Source of the DNA: Streptacidiphilus melanogenes | GTDB lineage: Bacteria; Actinomycetota; Actinomycetes; Streptomycetales; Streptomycetaceae | Length of the DNA: 47,889 nucleotides | NCBI RefSeq assembly: GCF_000787835.1 | Contig: NZ_BBPP01000032.1 | Span: 53,175-101,063, forward strand | Direction: 5' to 3' | Shown here: one piece after another, positions 35,272-43,477 of the stretch | How the letters are laid out: each line of letters opens with the position of its first letter | Numbering within the stretch: the first letter of the stretch is position 1 | Made by a program: the position numbers and the translations under genes | The notes under the pieces: generated by a model | Told to the model about the DNA's origin: nothing | The model's database searches: none | The model's input: only the letters and a program-made list of their open reading frames with translations

Positions 35272-35451
35272 GTGAGCGACTACGACGACGAGGGCGGACC
35301 CGGGGAGCCGGAGGAAGGCGGCGAGGCCGCGTGCTGGTTGCATCGGCTGTGCCCGGAGTGTGATGCGGTGCAGGACGAGGCCCGCCCGGCGCGCTGCTGG
35401 CGCTGCGGGGCCATCCTGGGCGGCGAGGCGGACGCTCCCGACCTACGCTGA
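35272..35451 (+). CDS. Small zinc-ribbon protein
   Basis: 59 residues: an acidic N-terminus (SDYDDEGGPGEPEEGGEAACWL), then the treble CPECDAVQDEARPARCWRCGAIL, i.e. C-x2-C-x13-C-x2-C, a rubredoxin-like zinc ribbon. GTG 35272 lies 7 bases after a TAACGT -10-like box, consistent with leaderless initiation; GTG 35263 is an alternative. Its stop is 4 bases before the polX start, so the two form an operon. Function is unknown; it may be a nucleic-acid-associated adaptor. Confidence 0.75.
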   Translation: MSDYDDEGGPGEPEEGGEAACWLHRLCPECDAVQDEARPARCWRCGAILGGEADAPDLR

Positions 35452-35455
35452 GCCC

Positions 35456-37195
35456 ATGGCCCGGCTCAACGACCAGGTCCAGGCGCTGCTCGAGGAGTAC
35501 GCCGACCTGCTGACCATCACCGGCGGGGACGCGTTCCGGGCTCGCGCCTACGAGAAGTCCGCGCGGGCGATCGGCGGCTGGCCCGCCGACCTGGCCGCCA
35601 TGGACCCGAAGGACATCCTGGAGATCCCCGGCGTCGGCAAGTCGACGGTGGGCAAGATCGACGAGGTTCGTCGCACCGGTTCCCTCGAGGCCGTCGAGAA
35701 GCTGCGCCAGAAGATCCCGCCCGGGGTCCGGGCGATGATGAAGGTGCCCGGCGTGGGGCCCAAACGGGCGCTGACCCTGCACCAGGATCTGGGCGTCTCC
35801 ACCGTGGAGGAGCTGCGCGCCGCCGCACAGGCCGGGCGCCTGCACGATCTGCCGGGCTTCGGCGGCCGCACGGAGGAGAACATCCTGCACGGCCTGGACG
35901 TGCTGCACGCCTCGGCCGGCCGCGCCGACCTCGGCACCGCGACGTCCCTCGCCGAGGAGGTGACGGCGGCGCTCAGCGCCGTCCCCGGCTGCCTGCGCTG
36001 CACCTGGGCGGGTTCGCTGCGCCGCCTGCGCGAGACCGTCGGCGACCTGGACGTCCTCGTCGCGGCCCACGAATCGGCGCCGCTGATGGAGGCCTTCGTC
36101 GCGCTGCCCGTGGTGGCGGACGTGATCGTCCAGGGCTCGACCAAGACGTCCGTGCGCACCGCTGCCGGCCTGCAGATCGACCTGCGCGTGGTCGCCCCGG
36201 AGGCGTGGGGCGCGGCGCTGGTCTACTTCACCGGCTCGAAGGCGCACAACATCAAGCTGCGCACGATGGCCGTCCGGGCGGGCCTCAAGCTCTCCGAGTA
36301 CGGCCTGTTCGACCAGGAGACCGGCGCCAACGTGGCCTCGGCGACCGAGGAGGACGTCTACGCCGCGCTCGGCCTGCCCTGGATCCCGCCGACGATGCGC
36401 GAGGACCGCGGCGAGGTGGAGGCCGCGGCGGTGGGCGAGCTGCCGACCCTCGTCACCGAGCGTGACCTGCGCGGCGACCTGCACACCCACACCGATCTCA
36501 CCGACGGCGTCGCCTCGCTTGAGGACATGCTCGCCACCGCGAAGGCCCGCGGCTACGCGTACTACGCCGTCACCGACCACGCCCCCGACCTGGTCATGCA
36601 GCGCATGACGGACGAGAAGATGCTGGCCCAGCGGGCCCGCCTGCGGGAACTCGCCGAGGCGCGCGCCTACGGGCGGATGCGCCTGCTCCACGGCACCGAG
36701 CTGAACATCGCCCCCGACGGCTCGGTGGACTGGCCCGCGGAGTTCCTGGCCGGGTTCGACGTCTGCGTCGCCTCGGTCCACTCCCACTTCGGCGCGGACC
36801 GCGCCACGCAGACGCGTCGCCTGATCCGCGCGTGCGAGAACCCGCACGTCCACATCATCGGCCACCCCAGCGCGCGCCGGGTCGGCCGCCGGGCGCCGAT
36901 CGACGTCGACTGGCCCGCGGTCTTCGCGGCGGCGGCGCGGACCGGCACGGCCCTGGAGATCAACGCCGCGCCGGGACGGATGGACCTCAACGACGAACAC
37001 GTCCGCGCGGCCCGCGCGGCGGGCGTCCGCTTCTCGATCGACAGCGACGCGCACTCGACGCCGCAGCTGGCCAACCCCCGGTTCGGCGTGGGCACGGCCC
37101 AGCGCGCCTGGCTGGGGACGGAGGACGTCATCAACACCTGGCCCTGGCAGAAGCTGAAACACTTTCTCACCAAGCCCGCAGCGCAGGCGGGTTAG
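35456..37195 (+). CDS. polX: Family X DNA polymerase / PHP hydrolase (PolX)
   Basis: 579 residues, the normal length for bacterial PolX. Helix-hairpin-helix motifs (ILEIPGVGKSTVGKI; MMKVPGVGPKRALTL; DLPGFGGRTEENI) precede the polymerase palm with GDLDVLV near residue 197 and the third Asp in LQIDLRVV. From ~340 a C-terminal PHP domain follows, GDLHTHTDLTDG, YAVTDHAPDL, HGTELNIAPDG, HPSARRV and SIDSDAHSTPQLAN, all metal-binding motifs intact. It is a base-excision repair gap-filling polymerase with exonuclease/AP-endonuclease activity in studied homologues. Coupled to the zinc ribbon gene. Confidence 0.96.
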   Translation: MARLNDQVQALLEEYADLLTITGGDAFRARAYEKSARAIGGWPADLAAMDPKDILEIPGVGKSTVGKIDEVRRTGSLEAVEKLRQKIPPGVRAMMKVPGVGPKRALTLHQDLGVSTVEELRAAAQAGRLHDLPGFGGRTEENILHGLDVLHASAGRADLGTATSLAEEVTAALSAVPGCLRCTWAGSLRRLRETVGDLDVLVAAHESAPLMEAFVALPVVADVIVQGSTKTSVRTAAGLQIDLRVVAPEAWGAALVYFTGSKAHNIKLRTMAVRAGLKLSEYGLFDQETGANVASATEEDVYAALGLPWIPPTMREDRGEVEAAAVGELPTLVTERDLRGDLHTHTDLTDGVASLEDMLATAKARGYAYYAVTDHAPDLVMQRMTDEKMLAQRARLRELAEARAYGRMRLLHGTELNIAPDGSVDWPAEFLAGFDVCVASVHSHFGADRATQTRRLIRACENPHVHIIGHPSARRVGRRAPIDVDWPAVFAAAARTGTALEINAAPGRMDLNDEHVRAARAAGVRFSIDSDAHSTPQLANPRFGVGTAQRAWLGTEDVINTWPWQKLKHFLTKPAAQAG

Positions 37196-37402
37196 CCCTG
37201 GGTTAGCCCCGCGCTGAACTCCCGACGCCGCCGCGCGCACGGCCGGAGGCACGACGGACCCGGCACGCTCACTCGCCCGACCGGACGAACCCCATGCCCG
37301 GGGGCAGAGTGGGCGGTGCGTCGTGGGGCGACGTGTCAGCCCTGCGCCGAGCTCGCCTCGGCTCCCGAGGCGGGGCCGGTGCAGCGGCCCGGCGGGACCG
37401 AA

Positions 37403-37446
37403 GGCCACCGTTCAGGCCCCGCGCGTCGCGCCCGCGCACGGTGGCC
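37403..37446. terminator. Hairpin between convergent polX and SDR genes
   Basis: GGCCACCGT (37403-37411) and ACGGTGGCC (37438-37446), perfect 9-bp arms with a GC-rich 26-base loop, in the 289-bp convergent gap. Probably a shared terminator. Confidence 0.5.
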
Positions 37447-37484
37447 GCGCGTCAGGGCGCGTCCGCGGTGCGCGGGCCGCCGGA

Positions 37485-38342
37485 TCACAGGCCGACCCAA
37501 CCCGACGTCATCTTCTGGACGGCCGAGCCGTCCAGGTCGGAGAGCTTGGGGGAGACGAAGGCGCGGGCGGCGTCGCTGGTCTGGATCCGGAACGGCGGCT
37601 CCGGTGCGTTCAGGGCGTCGACGATCGACGCGGCCGCGTCCGCAGAGGACTGCGCGGCGGCGAACGCGTTGCGCGTGCGGGCGACGTAGGACTCGAGCGC
37701 GGGGCCGTAAGGGCCGGCCGCGGCCACCATCGCCGGGATGTCCAGCTCCTGGCTGGCCACGAACTCGCTCGCCACCGCGCCCGGCTCCACGACCGTGACC
37801 TTGACCCCCACGGACGCGGCGACCGGCGCCAGTGACTCGAGGAAGCCCTCCGCGGCGAACTTCGCTGCGCAGTAGGCCTCGTTGAACGGCTGGCCGACGA
37901 CGCCGCCGACGCTGGTGACCGTCACGACGCGGCCGCCCGTCGCGCGCAGGTGCGGCATCGCCGCGCCCGTCATCTCGACGACGCCGAAGAAGTTGACCTC
38001 CATCGCGGAGCGGAAGAGCTCCGTGCCACCCTGCTCGACCGTGCCGACGACGCCGGCCCCGGCGTTGTTGACCAGCGCGTCGAGGCGGCCGTGGGCGGCC
38101 AGCACCTCCTCCAGGCAGGTGGCGACGGACTCCCTGTCCGTGACGTCGAGGCGGCGCAGCTCCACGCGGTCGGCGACGCCGGCCGCCTCCGCGGCGGCGG
38201 TGAGCGGGCCGGACTTGGCGGTGTCGCGCATGGTGGCGACGACGTGCCAGCCGGCCTGGGCCGCCGCGACGGCCGAAGCGAGGCCGATCCCCGAGGAGGT
38301 GCCGGTGATGAGGACGATGCGAGTGGTTCCGTCGGCAACCAT
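37485..38342 (-). CDS. Short-chain dehydrogenase/reductase
   Basis: 285-residue classical SDR: cofactor motif TGTSSGIG (residues ~12-19), NNAGAG, catalytic Ser in VTSVGG, and YCAAK (Tyr-x3-Lys). The RDTAKSG stretch after strand 2 (VVATMRDT) favours NADPH. Substrate unknown. ATG 38342 has GGAG about 7 bases upstream; a longer start at 38372 would run into the operator region. It diverges from a MarR gene, with two palindromes between, so it is probably de-repressed by that regulator's ligand. Confidence 0.94.
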   Translation of the reverse strand: MVADGTTRIVLITGTSSGIGLASAVAAAQAGWHVVATMRDTAKSGPLTAAAEAAGVADRVELRRLDVTDRESVATCLEEVLAAHGRLDALVNNAGAGVVGTVEQGGTELFRSAMEVNFFGVVEMTGAAMPHLRATGGRVVTVTSVGGVVGQPFNEAYCAAKFAAEGFLESLAPVAASVGVKVTVVEPGAVASEFVASQELDIPAMVAAAGPYGPALESYVARTRNAFAAAQSSADAAASIVDALNAPEPPFRIQTSDAARAFVSPKLSDLDGSAVQKMTSGWVGL

Positions 38343-38357
38343 GCCAGACTCCGTTTC

Positions 38358-38413
38358 TGTGCGTGCGCACACACCCTACGACTTCTGTGCACGCGCACGC
38401 AACCCGATAAGCT
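38358..38413. promoter_or_regulatory. Twin operators and promoter of the MarR-SDR pair
   Basis: TGTGCG-TG-CGCACA (38358-38371, perfect 6-bp arms) and a related site TGTGCACGCGCACG (38386-38399) exactly 28 bases apart; both are preceded by TTC (direct repeat TTCTGTGC). A -10-like TAAGCT (38408-38413) sits 6 bases before the MarR ATG, again implying a leaderless mRNA. Confidence 0.6.
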
Positions 38414-38419
38414 GTCGTT

Positions 38420-38869
38420 ATGACCCGCGCCGAGCCGACCATGGGCGAACTCTCCGCCCGCGACCACGCCTTCTACGGTCTCATCTGGGCCGGCACCACG
38501 CTGGCCGCCCACGTCGACCGGGCCCTGATGCGCGCGCACGAGCTGCCCCTCTCCTGGTTCGAGGTGATGCTCTGGCTCAATGGGCAGACCGAACCGGTGC
38601 CGGCATCCGCGCTGGGCGCGAAGACGCTGCTGAGCCGACCGCAGGTGTCGCGGGTCGTGGACGCGCTGCAGGCGCGCGGACTGGTCGCCCGCACACCCGC
38701 TCCGCACGACGCGCGCTCGGTGGAGATCGCGCTGACGCCCGAGGGCCTCGCCGCCTTCGCCGAGGCGAACGCGACCCGCCGGGCGGCGCTGGCCGACGTC
38801 TTCGACCAGCGCCTCGACGATGCGGACATCGACGCGCTCGAGACCGTCTGGGCCAAGCTCAAGGCCTGA
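38420..38869 (+). CDS. MarR-family regulator
   Basis: 149-residue winged-helix regulator: LPLSWFEVMLWLNGQTEPVPASALGAKTLLSRPQVSRVVDALQARGLVARTPAPHDARSVEIALTPEGLAAFAEA. The recognition helix (SRPQVSRVVDALQARG) and wing (HDARSVEIALT) are both typical. Divergent from the SDR gene with twin palindromes between; self- and SDR-repression are expected. No ligand can be inferred. Confidence 0.94.
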   Translation: MTRAEPTMGELSARDHAFYGLIWAGTTLAAHVDRALMRAHELPLSWFEVMLWLNGQTEPVPASALGAKTLLSRPQVSRVVDALQARGLVARTPAPHDARSVEIALTPEGLAAFAEANATRRAALADVFDQRLDDADIDALETVWAKLKA

Positions 38870-38895
38870 CGTGAGAGCCGGCGGCCCCGAGGGGC

Positions 38896-40503
38896 TCAGC
38901 CGATCGTCCGCAGCCCGCGCTCGCGCAGCTGCTCGTCGTAGAGGCTGGCCGGAAGCACGGTCTTGCCGCCGCCGGCCACCTGGCCGTTCGAGCCCGGGAG
39001 CAGCTTGCCGGCGCAGCCGAACGCCCAGTTGTTCGCGGTCGGCGGCGCCTGGATCTCGTAGCCGAGGGTGGTGGCGCAGTTCCACGCGGTGCTGTTGGCG
39101 TCCGACCAGCCGTGGCCGGTACCGCGGCTGCCGTTGTTCACCAGCAGCAGCGTCCCGGCGACGGTGACCTGGTCGTAGAGCGTGCCACTGCCCCAGCGCT
39201 GGTGGCCGCCCGCGTCGTACGCCGTCTGCGTCAGCCTGGCGGTGCAGCGCGAGTAGACGTTCGGGCCGGACTGGTGCGCCTCGGTGGTGAAGGCGTGGAT
39301 CTTCGACGCGGTCACCAGGCAGTCCTGGATCAGGTTCTGCTGGCCTTCGAGGGTGTAGCCGTCGGAGCGGGCCGAGGTGGCGTCGTTGACCAGCATGTCG
39401 AGCGTGGCGGTGTGCAGCACGGTGATCCTGCGGCTCTGCGGGCCCAGACCGGTGACCCCGTCCTGGCCGAAGTGCTCGCCGGTCACGTCGTGCACCCAGG
39501 AGTCCTGGACCGCGCCGAAGGAGGAGAGGCTCGCGCCGTAGAAGTCCTTGGCGTAGTTCGGGTCGGCGGCCATCGCCTTGCCGTCGGCGCTCAGGTCCTC
39601 GATGCCGACGTGGTCGATCCGCGGGAACGTGTAGCGGTAGACGGTGGCCTGCGTGTACTTCGCCTCGAGTGCGGTGGTCAGCGGCACGTCCAGGGTGAGC
39701 CGGTGACCGCTGATCGCGGTGATCCGGCGCTCGGAGTACAGACTCCAGTTCGGCGACCAGAGATCGCGCATGCCGAGCGCGTCGATCCACGCCTGCGTGG
39801 TCGGCCGCTGGACGACGACCTCGGCGCCGACCTTCAGGCCGGTGGTGCTCCCGACGTCGAGGGAGGTCGCGCCGACGGGCACGTAGGAGTCGGTGACCTT
39901 GGCAGGCGCGCCGACGACCGTGTAGCGGGAGGACCCGCCGACGGTGATCAGGACGCGGGCGGTCGCGCCGTGCGCGACCAGGCGGGTGCCGCCCGCGCCG
40001 TCGCCGGAGCCGCGCAGCACCACGCCCGAGGCGTCGATGTGCAGGGCACCGTCGATCCGGTACCCGCCCGGCGCGAGCAGCACCGCGCCGCGCAGGCCGT
40101 CCGCACCGACCGGCAGCCTGGAGACCGCGTTGATCGCCGCCTGGATGCGCGCGGTGTCGTCCCCTCCGCTGGGCGCGCCCACGCGCTGCTCGACCGCGGC
40201 CACGGGCAGCGGGACACCGCCGCCCTCGTAGCCCGCGGAGGAGTAGTCGGGGACGCGGTTGCCCTGCGCGTCGTGCCCGTAGACCAGCTTGCTCCCGGTC
40301 CAGGAGATCCAGTTCGTCCCGGCCGGCGAGTTCTGGGCAGTCGCCGCGGAGGTGGTCGGGCCGGCGGTGGTCGCCCCGGCGGAGGAGCCGGTGACCGAGG
40401 CGCCGGCGGTCGCGGCCGCGTAGACGCCCGCCCCGACGACGAGCGTCACGACCGACGCGAGAAGAAGGGTGCGCCGCTTGGGGCGCTTATGGCTGATGCT
40501 CAC
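38896..40503 (-). CDS. Secreted right-handed beta-helix protein (pectate-lyase-like)
   Basis: 535 residues. N-terminal signal/anchor (SHKRPKRRTLLLASVVTLVVGAGVYAAATAGA), a Ser/Thr/Ala linker, then GYEGGGVPLP and GGDDTARIQAAINAVSRLP, which opens the Pectate_lyase_3-type fold, followed by repeated short beta-strands (ASGVVLRGSGDGAGGTRLV; HVGIEDLSADGKAMA; SWVHDVTGEHFGQDGVTG; NLIQDCLVTASKIHAFTTEAHQSGPNVYSRCTA). Relatives are extracellular polysaccharide lyases or hydrolases; the catalytic type is not certain. It probably attacks plant or algal polysaccharide outside the cell. Converges with the MarR gene. Confidence 0.8.
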   Translation of the reverse strand: MSISHKRPKRRTLLLASVVTLVVGAGVYAAATAGASVTGSSAGATTAGPTTSAATAQNSPAGTNWISWTGSKLVYGHDAQGNRVPDYSSAGYEGGGVPLPVAAVEQRVGAPSGGDDTARIQAAINAVSRLPVGADGLRGAVLLAPGGYRIDGALHIDASGVVLRGSGDGAGGTRLVAHGATARVLITVGGSSRYTVVGAPAKVTDSYVPVGATSLDVGSTTGLKVGAEVVVQRPTTQAWIDALGMRDLWSPNWSLYSERRITAISGHRLTLDVPLTTALEAKYTQATVYRYTFPRIDHVGIEDLSADGKAMAADPNYAKDFYGASLSSFGAVQDSWVHDVTGEHFGQDGVTGLGPQSRRITVLHTATLDMLVNDATSARSDGYTLEGQQNLIQDCLVTASKIHAFTTEAHQSGPNVYSRCTARLTQTAYDAGGHQRWGSGTLYDQVTVAGTLLLVNNGSRGTGHGWSDANSTAWNCATTLGYEIQAPPTANNWAFGCAGKLLPGSNGQVAGGGKTVLPASLYDEQLRERGLRTIG

Positions 40504-40748
40504 GGGACGCCATCATGACAACTGCGCGTCAATCTCGTAAAGCTTGCTTACCTGATTCTGTCCAGCTCGCCACACACCGTTCGCCCCTGTGTTCCCGCTG
40601 CGATTCCTCACCGGTTCTCCGGCTCGGGGCGCGGATCGCACGTTTGCTCGGGCAAGATGGACGCTCGGGCCAGGGACGCGGATGCGGCGTGCCCGGCTCG
40701 GGGTGATCATGGATTGAGTTCTTGCCGATCGGGGGACGAGGGGAGAAC

Positions 40749-42905
40749 GTGGGCGCGGAGGCCCCGAAGCGGGACGCCGCCGCGGCAGCCATCGACGCGG
40801 CGGCCGTCGTCATGACCGAGGGGGGAACGCTGTCGTCCCGCGTGCTGGACGCGCTGCCCGTCGGTGTCGCGCTCCTCGACGCCGAGCTCCGCTGGCGCTA
40901 CGCGAACGACGCCTTTCTCCGCCTCACCGGCCTGCCCGCGGAGGCGACGTCCGGCCGGCCGCTCGACGCCGCACCGATGGGGGACGTGCCCGAGCGCGGT
41001 GCACCGGACGAGACGGCCGCGGCAGCGCAGGCCGCCACCCTGGTCCTGACCGACGGCGTCACCCGCGAACTGGTCACCGGCACCGCCAACGAGCCGATCC
41101 GCATGCGCCTCCAGCGCATCGCCGCGGTCCCGGACACGCGCGAGCCCGGCGCCGACACCGGCGAGGCGGCCCGAACAGGTCGCCGACCGGGGACCGGACC
41201 CACCGCGGGCGCTCCGGAGGAGACAGTCGAGCCGGGTCTCCCGCCCCAGGCCACGACCCGCCCGGAGACCTCGCCGGACACGGAAGCCCGGCGCACCGCC
41301 GAGTCGGGCCGCCCAGCCGAGCCCGGCCCCGGTCACAGGCCCGGGGACGAGGAGCCCCGGCGCGGAGGCGCAGGCGCAGGCGACGTCGGCGCGGGTCAGG
41401 GCGGCGCGGGTCAGGGCGGCGCGATGGTGCTCGTGGTGGCACTGCTGGACGCAGCGGCGCAGTCCGAGGCCGGTGCGGCAGCCACGGCGACGGCGACGAC
41501 AGCGCCCGAGGCGGCTGCGGCCACCGCCCCCGTCCCGCCGTCGGAGGTCACATCCGGCAGGCCGGACGTCGGCGTGGCCGCGGGAGACGCGAACGCGGAG
41601 GAGCGGGCGCGGCGACGTCTTACCACGCTGACCGCCGCGGGCGAACTGATCGGCACCACGCTGGACACCGACACCACCTGCGCCGAGCTGGCGCGCTTCA
41701 CCGTGCCGGACCTCGCGGACCTCACCACCGTCGACATCCTGCCGACCGGCGTGCCGGAGCACCGGCTCGGCATGCCGCTGGGCACCCTGCGGCTGCTGCG
41801 CGCCGCGGTGGCCGCACGGCCCGAACTGCACCAGCAGCTCGCCACGCTGGCCCACCCCGGCGAGTCGGTGCGGCATCGCGAGGGCTCGCTGGTGGCCCGC
41901 AGCCTCGTCGCGGGCAAGCCGTTGCTGCTGGACCTCGCCGCGATCGACGAGGGGGCCGAGGGAGCGGCGGCCATCTCCGACCCGGCGACGCTGGAGGTGT
42001 ACCGCGCGGCGGGGATCGCGTCCGTGCTCGCCGTCCCGCTCGCCGCCCGAGGCCACCTCGTCGGCGCCCTGACCCTGGCCCGCGCCCGGCACGGCTCGGG
42101 CGAGGGCTACTCGGACGAGGACATCGCGCTGATCGAGGACCTGGCCGGGCGAGCCGCCCTCAGCATCGACAACGCCCGCCGCTACATGCGGTCCCAGGGC
42201 ATCGCCCTGGAGCTCCAGCGCGCGCTGCTGGCCGAGCCCGCCAACCCGCACCCGAACATGGAGATCGCCTGCCGCTACCTGCCCTCGGGCAGCAGCTCGG
42301 TCGTGGGCGGCGACTGGTACGAGAGCGTGCGCCTGCCCTTCGGCCGGACGCTGCTGGTGATCGGCGACGTCATGGGACACGGCGTCGAGGCGGCGGTCGA
42401 CATGAGCACCTACCGGTCCATGCTGCGCTACGTCGCGGCGATGGACCTCCCGCCGCACCGCATCCTGCGGCAGCTCGACGCGATGATCTCCGAGAACGAC
42501 GCCGCCCGGCCCGCCACCTGCCTGCTCGCACTGGTCGACCCGGCCCGCGACCGGGTCACCTTCGCCAGCGCGGGCCATCTGCCGCCCGCGCTCGTCAGCC
42601 CGTCCGGCGTGACCGAGCTCGTCCCGGTCCCGAGCGGTCCGCCGCTGGGGACCGGGGTCGGCGGCTACCAGCAGCTGGTCCGCGAACTCGCGCCCGGCGC
42701 CGTGCTGCTGCTCTACACCGACGGCCTGGTCGAACGTCGCCACGAGGACATCGACGTCTCCCTGGAGCGCCTGGCCGCGCTGCCGCTGCCCGCCGCGGGC
42801 GACCTGGACGACCTGCTCGACGCGGCGCTGCACAGCTCCACCCCGAGCGAGGCCGAGGACGACATCGCCGTCCTCGCCGCCCGGGTCCGCCCGCGCCCGT
42901 CCTGA
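40749..42905 (+). CDS. PAS-GAF-SpoIIE (PP2C) serine phosphatase
   Basis: 718 residues from GTG 40749. PAS domain at ~30-128 (VLDALPVGVALLDAELRWRYANDAFLRLTGLP), then ~95 low-complexity residues before its last strand (MVLVVALLDAA, ~225-235). A GAF domain spans ~288-455 (LTAAGELIGTTLDTDTTCAELARFTVPDLADLTTVDIL ... VLAVPLAARGHLVGALTLAR). SpoIIE/PP2C domain ~480-715: GGDWYESVRLPFGRTLLVIGDVMGHGVEAAVDM with metal-binding Asp residues, LLYTDGLVERR, and EDDIAVLAARVR. Such proteins dephosphorylate anti-anti-sigma factors; here no partner is adjacent, so it acts elsewhere. Confidence 0.94.
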   Translation: MGAEAPKRDAAAAAIDAAAVVMTEGGTLSSRVLDALPVGVALLDAELRWRYANDAFLRLTGLPAEATSGRPLDAAPMGDVPERGAPDETAAAAQAATLVLTDGVTRELVTGTANEPIRMRLQRIAAVPDTREPGADTGEAARTGRRPGTGPTAGAPEETVEPGLPPQATTRPETSPDTEARRTAESGRPAEPGPGHRPGDEEPRRGGAGAGDVGAGQGGAGQGGAMVLVVALLDAAAQSEAGAAATATATTAPEAAAATAPVPPSEVTSGRPDVGVAAGDANAEERARRRLTTLTAAGELIGTTLDTDTTCAELARFTVPDLADLTTVDILPTGVPEHRLGMPLGTLRLLRAAVAARPELHQQLATLAHPGESVRHREGSLVARSLVAGKPLLLDLAAIDEGAEGAAAISDPATLEVYRAAGIASVLAVPLAARGHLVGALTLARARHGSGEGYSDEDIALIEDLAGRAALSIDNARRYMRSQGIALELQRALLAEPANPHPNMEIACRYLPSGSSSVVGGDWYESVRLPFGRTLLVIGDVMGHGVEAAVDMSTYRSMLRYVAAMDLPPHRILRQLDAMISENDAARPATCLLALVDPARDRVTFASAGHLPPALVSPSGVTELVPVPSGPPLGTGVGGYQQLVRELAPGAVLLLYTDGLVERRHEDIDVSLERLAALPLPAAGDLDDLLDAALHSSTPSEAEDDIAVLAARVRPRPS

Positions 42906-42945
42906 CCGGCCGCCGGAAAAATCCTGGAACTTCCTTCCGCCGGAG

Positions 42946-42973
42946 TGTCGATCCGGCCGGTTCCCGTTCGTAG
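42946..42973 (+). promoter_or_regulatory. Candidate ECF42-type promoter upstream of YCII gene
   Basis: TGTCGA (42946-42951) with CGTAG (42969-42973) 17 bases later, upstream of the YCII-ECF42 operon. ECF42 regulators in Streptomyces are reported to use a TGTCGA-type -35, so this fits autoregulation. GGAAC at 42926-42930 is an alternative ECF-like element. Exact -10 assignment is tentative. Confidence 0.45.
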
Positions 42974-43067
42974 TGGTGGTATCAGCCCGGCAGGACGCCG
43001 GGCCGGAACGGAACGCACCACCGCACGCATCGCCGCGTGCACCACCGATCGCAACGAGGAGTTCGCC

Positions 43068-43436
43068 ATGAGCGCCACGAAGATGTACCTGCTCTCCGTC
43101 CACATGGTCGAGGGTCAGGAACCGCCGTCCGAGGAGACCATGCAGACCATGTACGCGGACGTGGACCGCTTCAACCAGAAGCTCCAGGCCGACGGCGCCT
43201 GGGTCTTCGCCGGCGGCCTGCTCCCCGCGGACGTCGCCACCGTCGTCCGCACCCAGCCGGACGGCAAGGTGCTCACCACGGACGGTCCTTTCGCTGAGAC
43301 CAAGGAGCACCTGGGCGGCTTCTGGGTGGTCAAGGCCGCGGACCTGGACGCCGCGCTCGCGCTCGCCGCGGAGGGCAGCAAGGCCTGCCAGGGCCCGGTC
43401 GAGGTGCGGCCCTTCCAGGACATGCCGGAGCAGTAG
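43068..43436 (+). CDS. YCII/DGPF-domain protein
   Basis: 122 residues of the YCII-related (DGPF) family: KMYLLSVHMVEGQEPPSEETMQTMYADVDRFNQKLQADGAWVFAGGL, then the signature LTTDGPFAETKEHLGGFWVVKAADLDAALALA. DGPF proteins are the constant partners of ECF42 sigma factors and are thought to be part of their signalling; their biochemical role is not settled. AACGAGGAG lies just upstream of ATG 43068. The ECF42 gene starts 41 bases downstream. Confidence 0.93.
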   Translation: MSATKMYLLSVHMVEGQEPPSEETMQTMYADVDRFNQKLQADGAWVFAGGLLPADVATVVRTQPDGKVLTTDGPFAETKEHLGGFWVVKAADLDAALALAAEGSKACQGPVEVRPFQDMPEQ

Positions 43437-43477
43437 GACCGACGACCTTGTCCGACATCCTGGGCAGGATGGACGGC

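Noticed and set aside
40537..40551. GTAAAGCTTGCTTAC as an operator
   Set aside because: Only four bases of each arm pair; too weak to support.
40707..43310. An 867-residue minus-strand frame opposite the PP2C phosphatase
   Set aside because: Antisense shadow; it also crosses two well-supported genes on the other strand.
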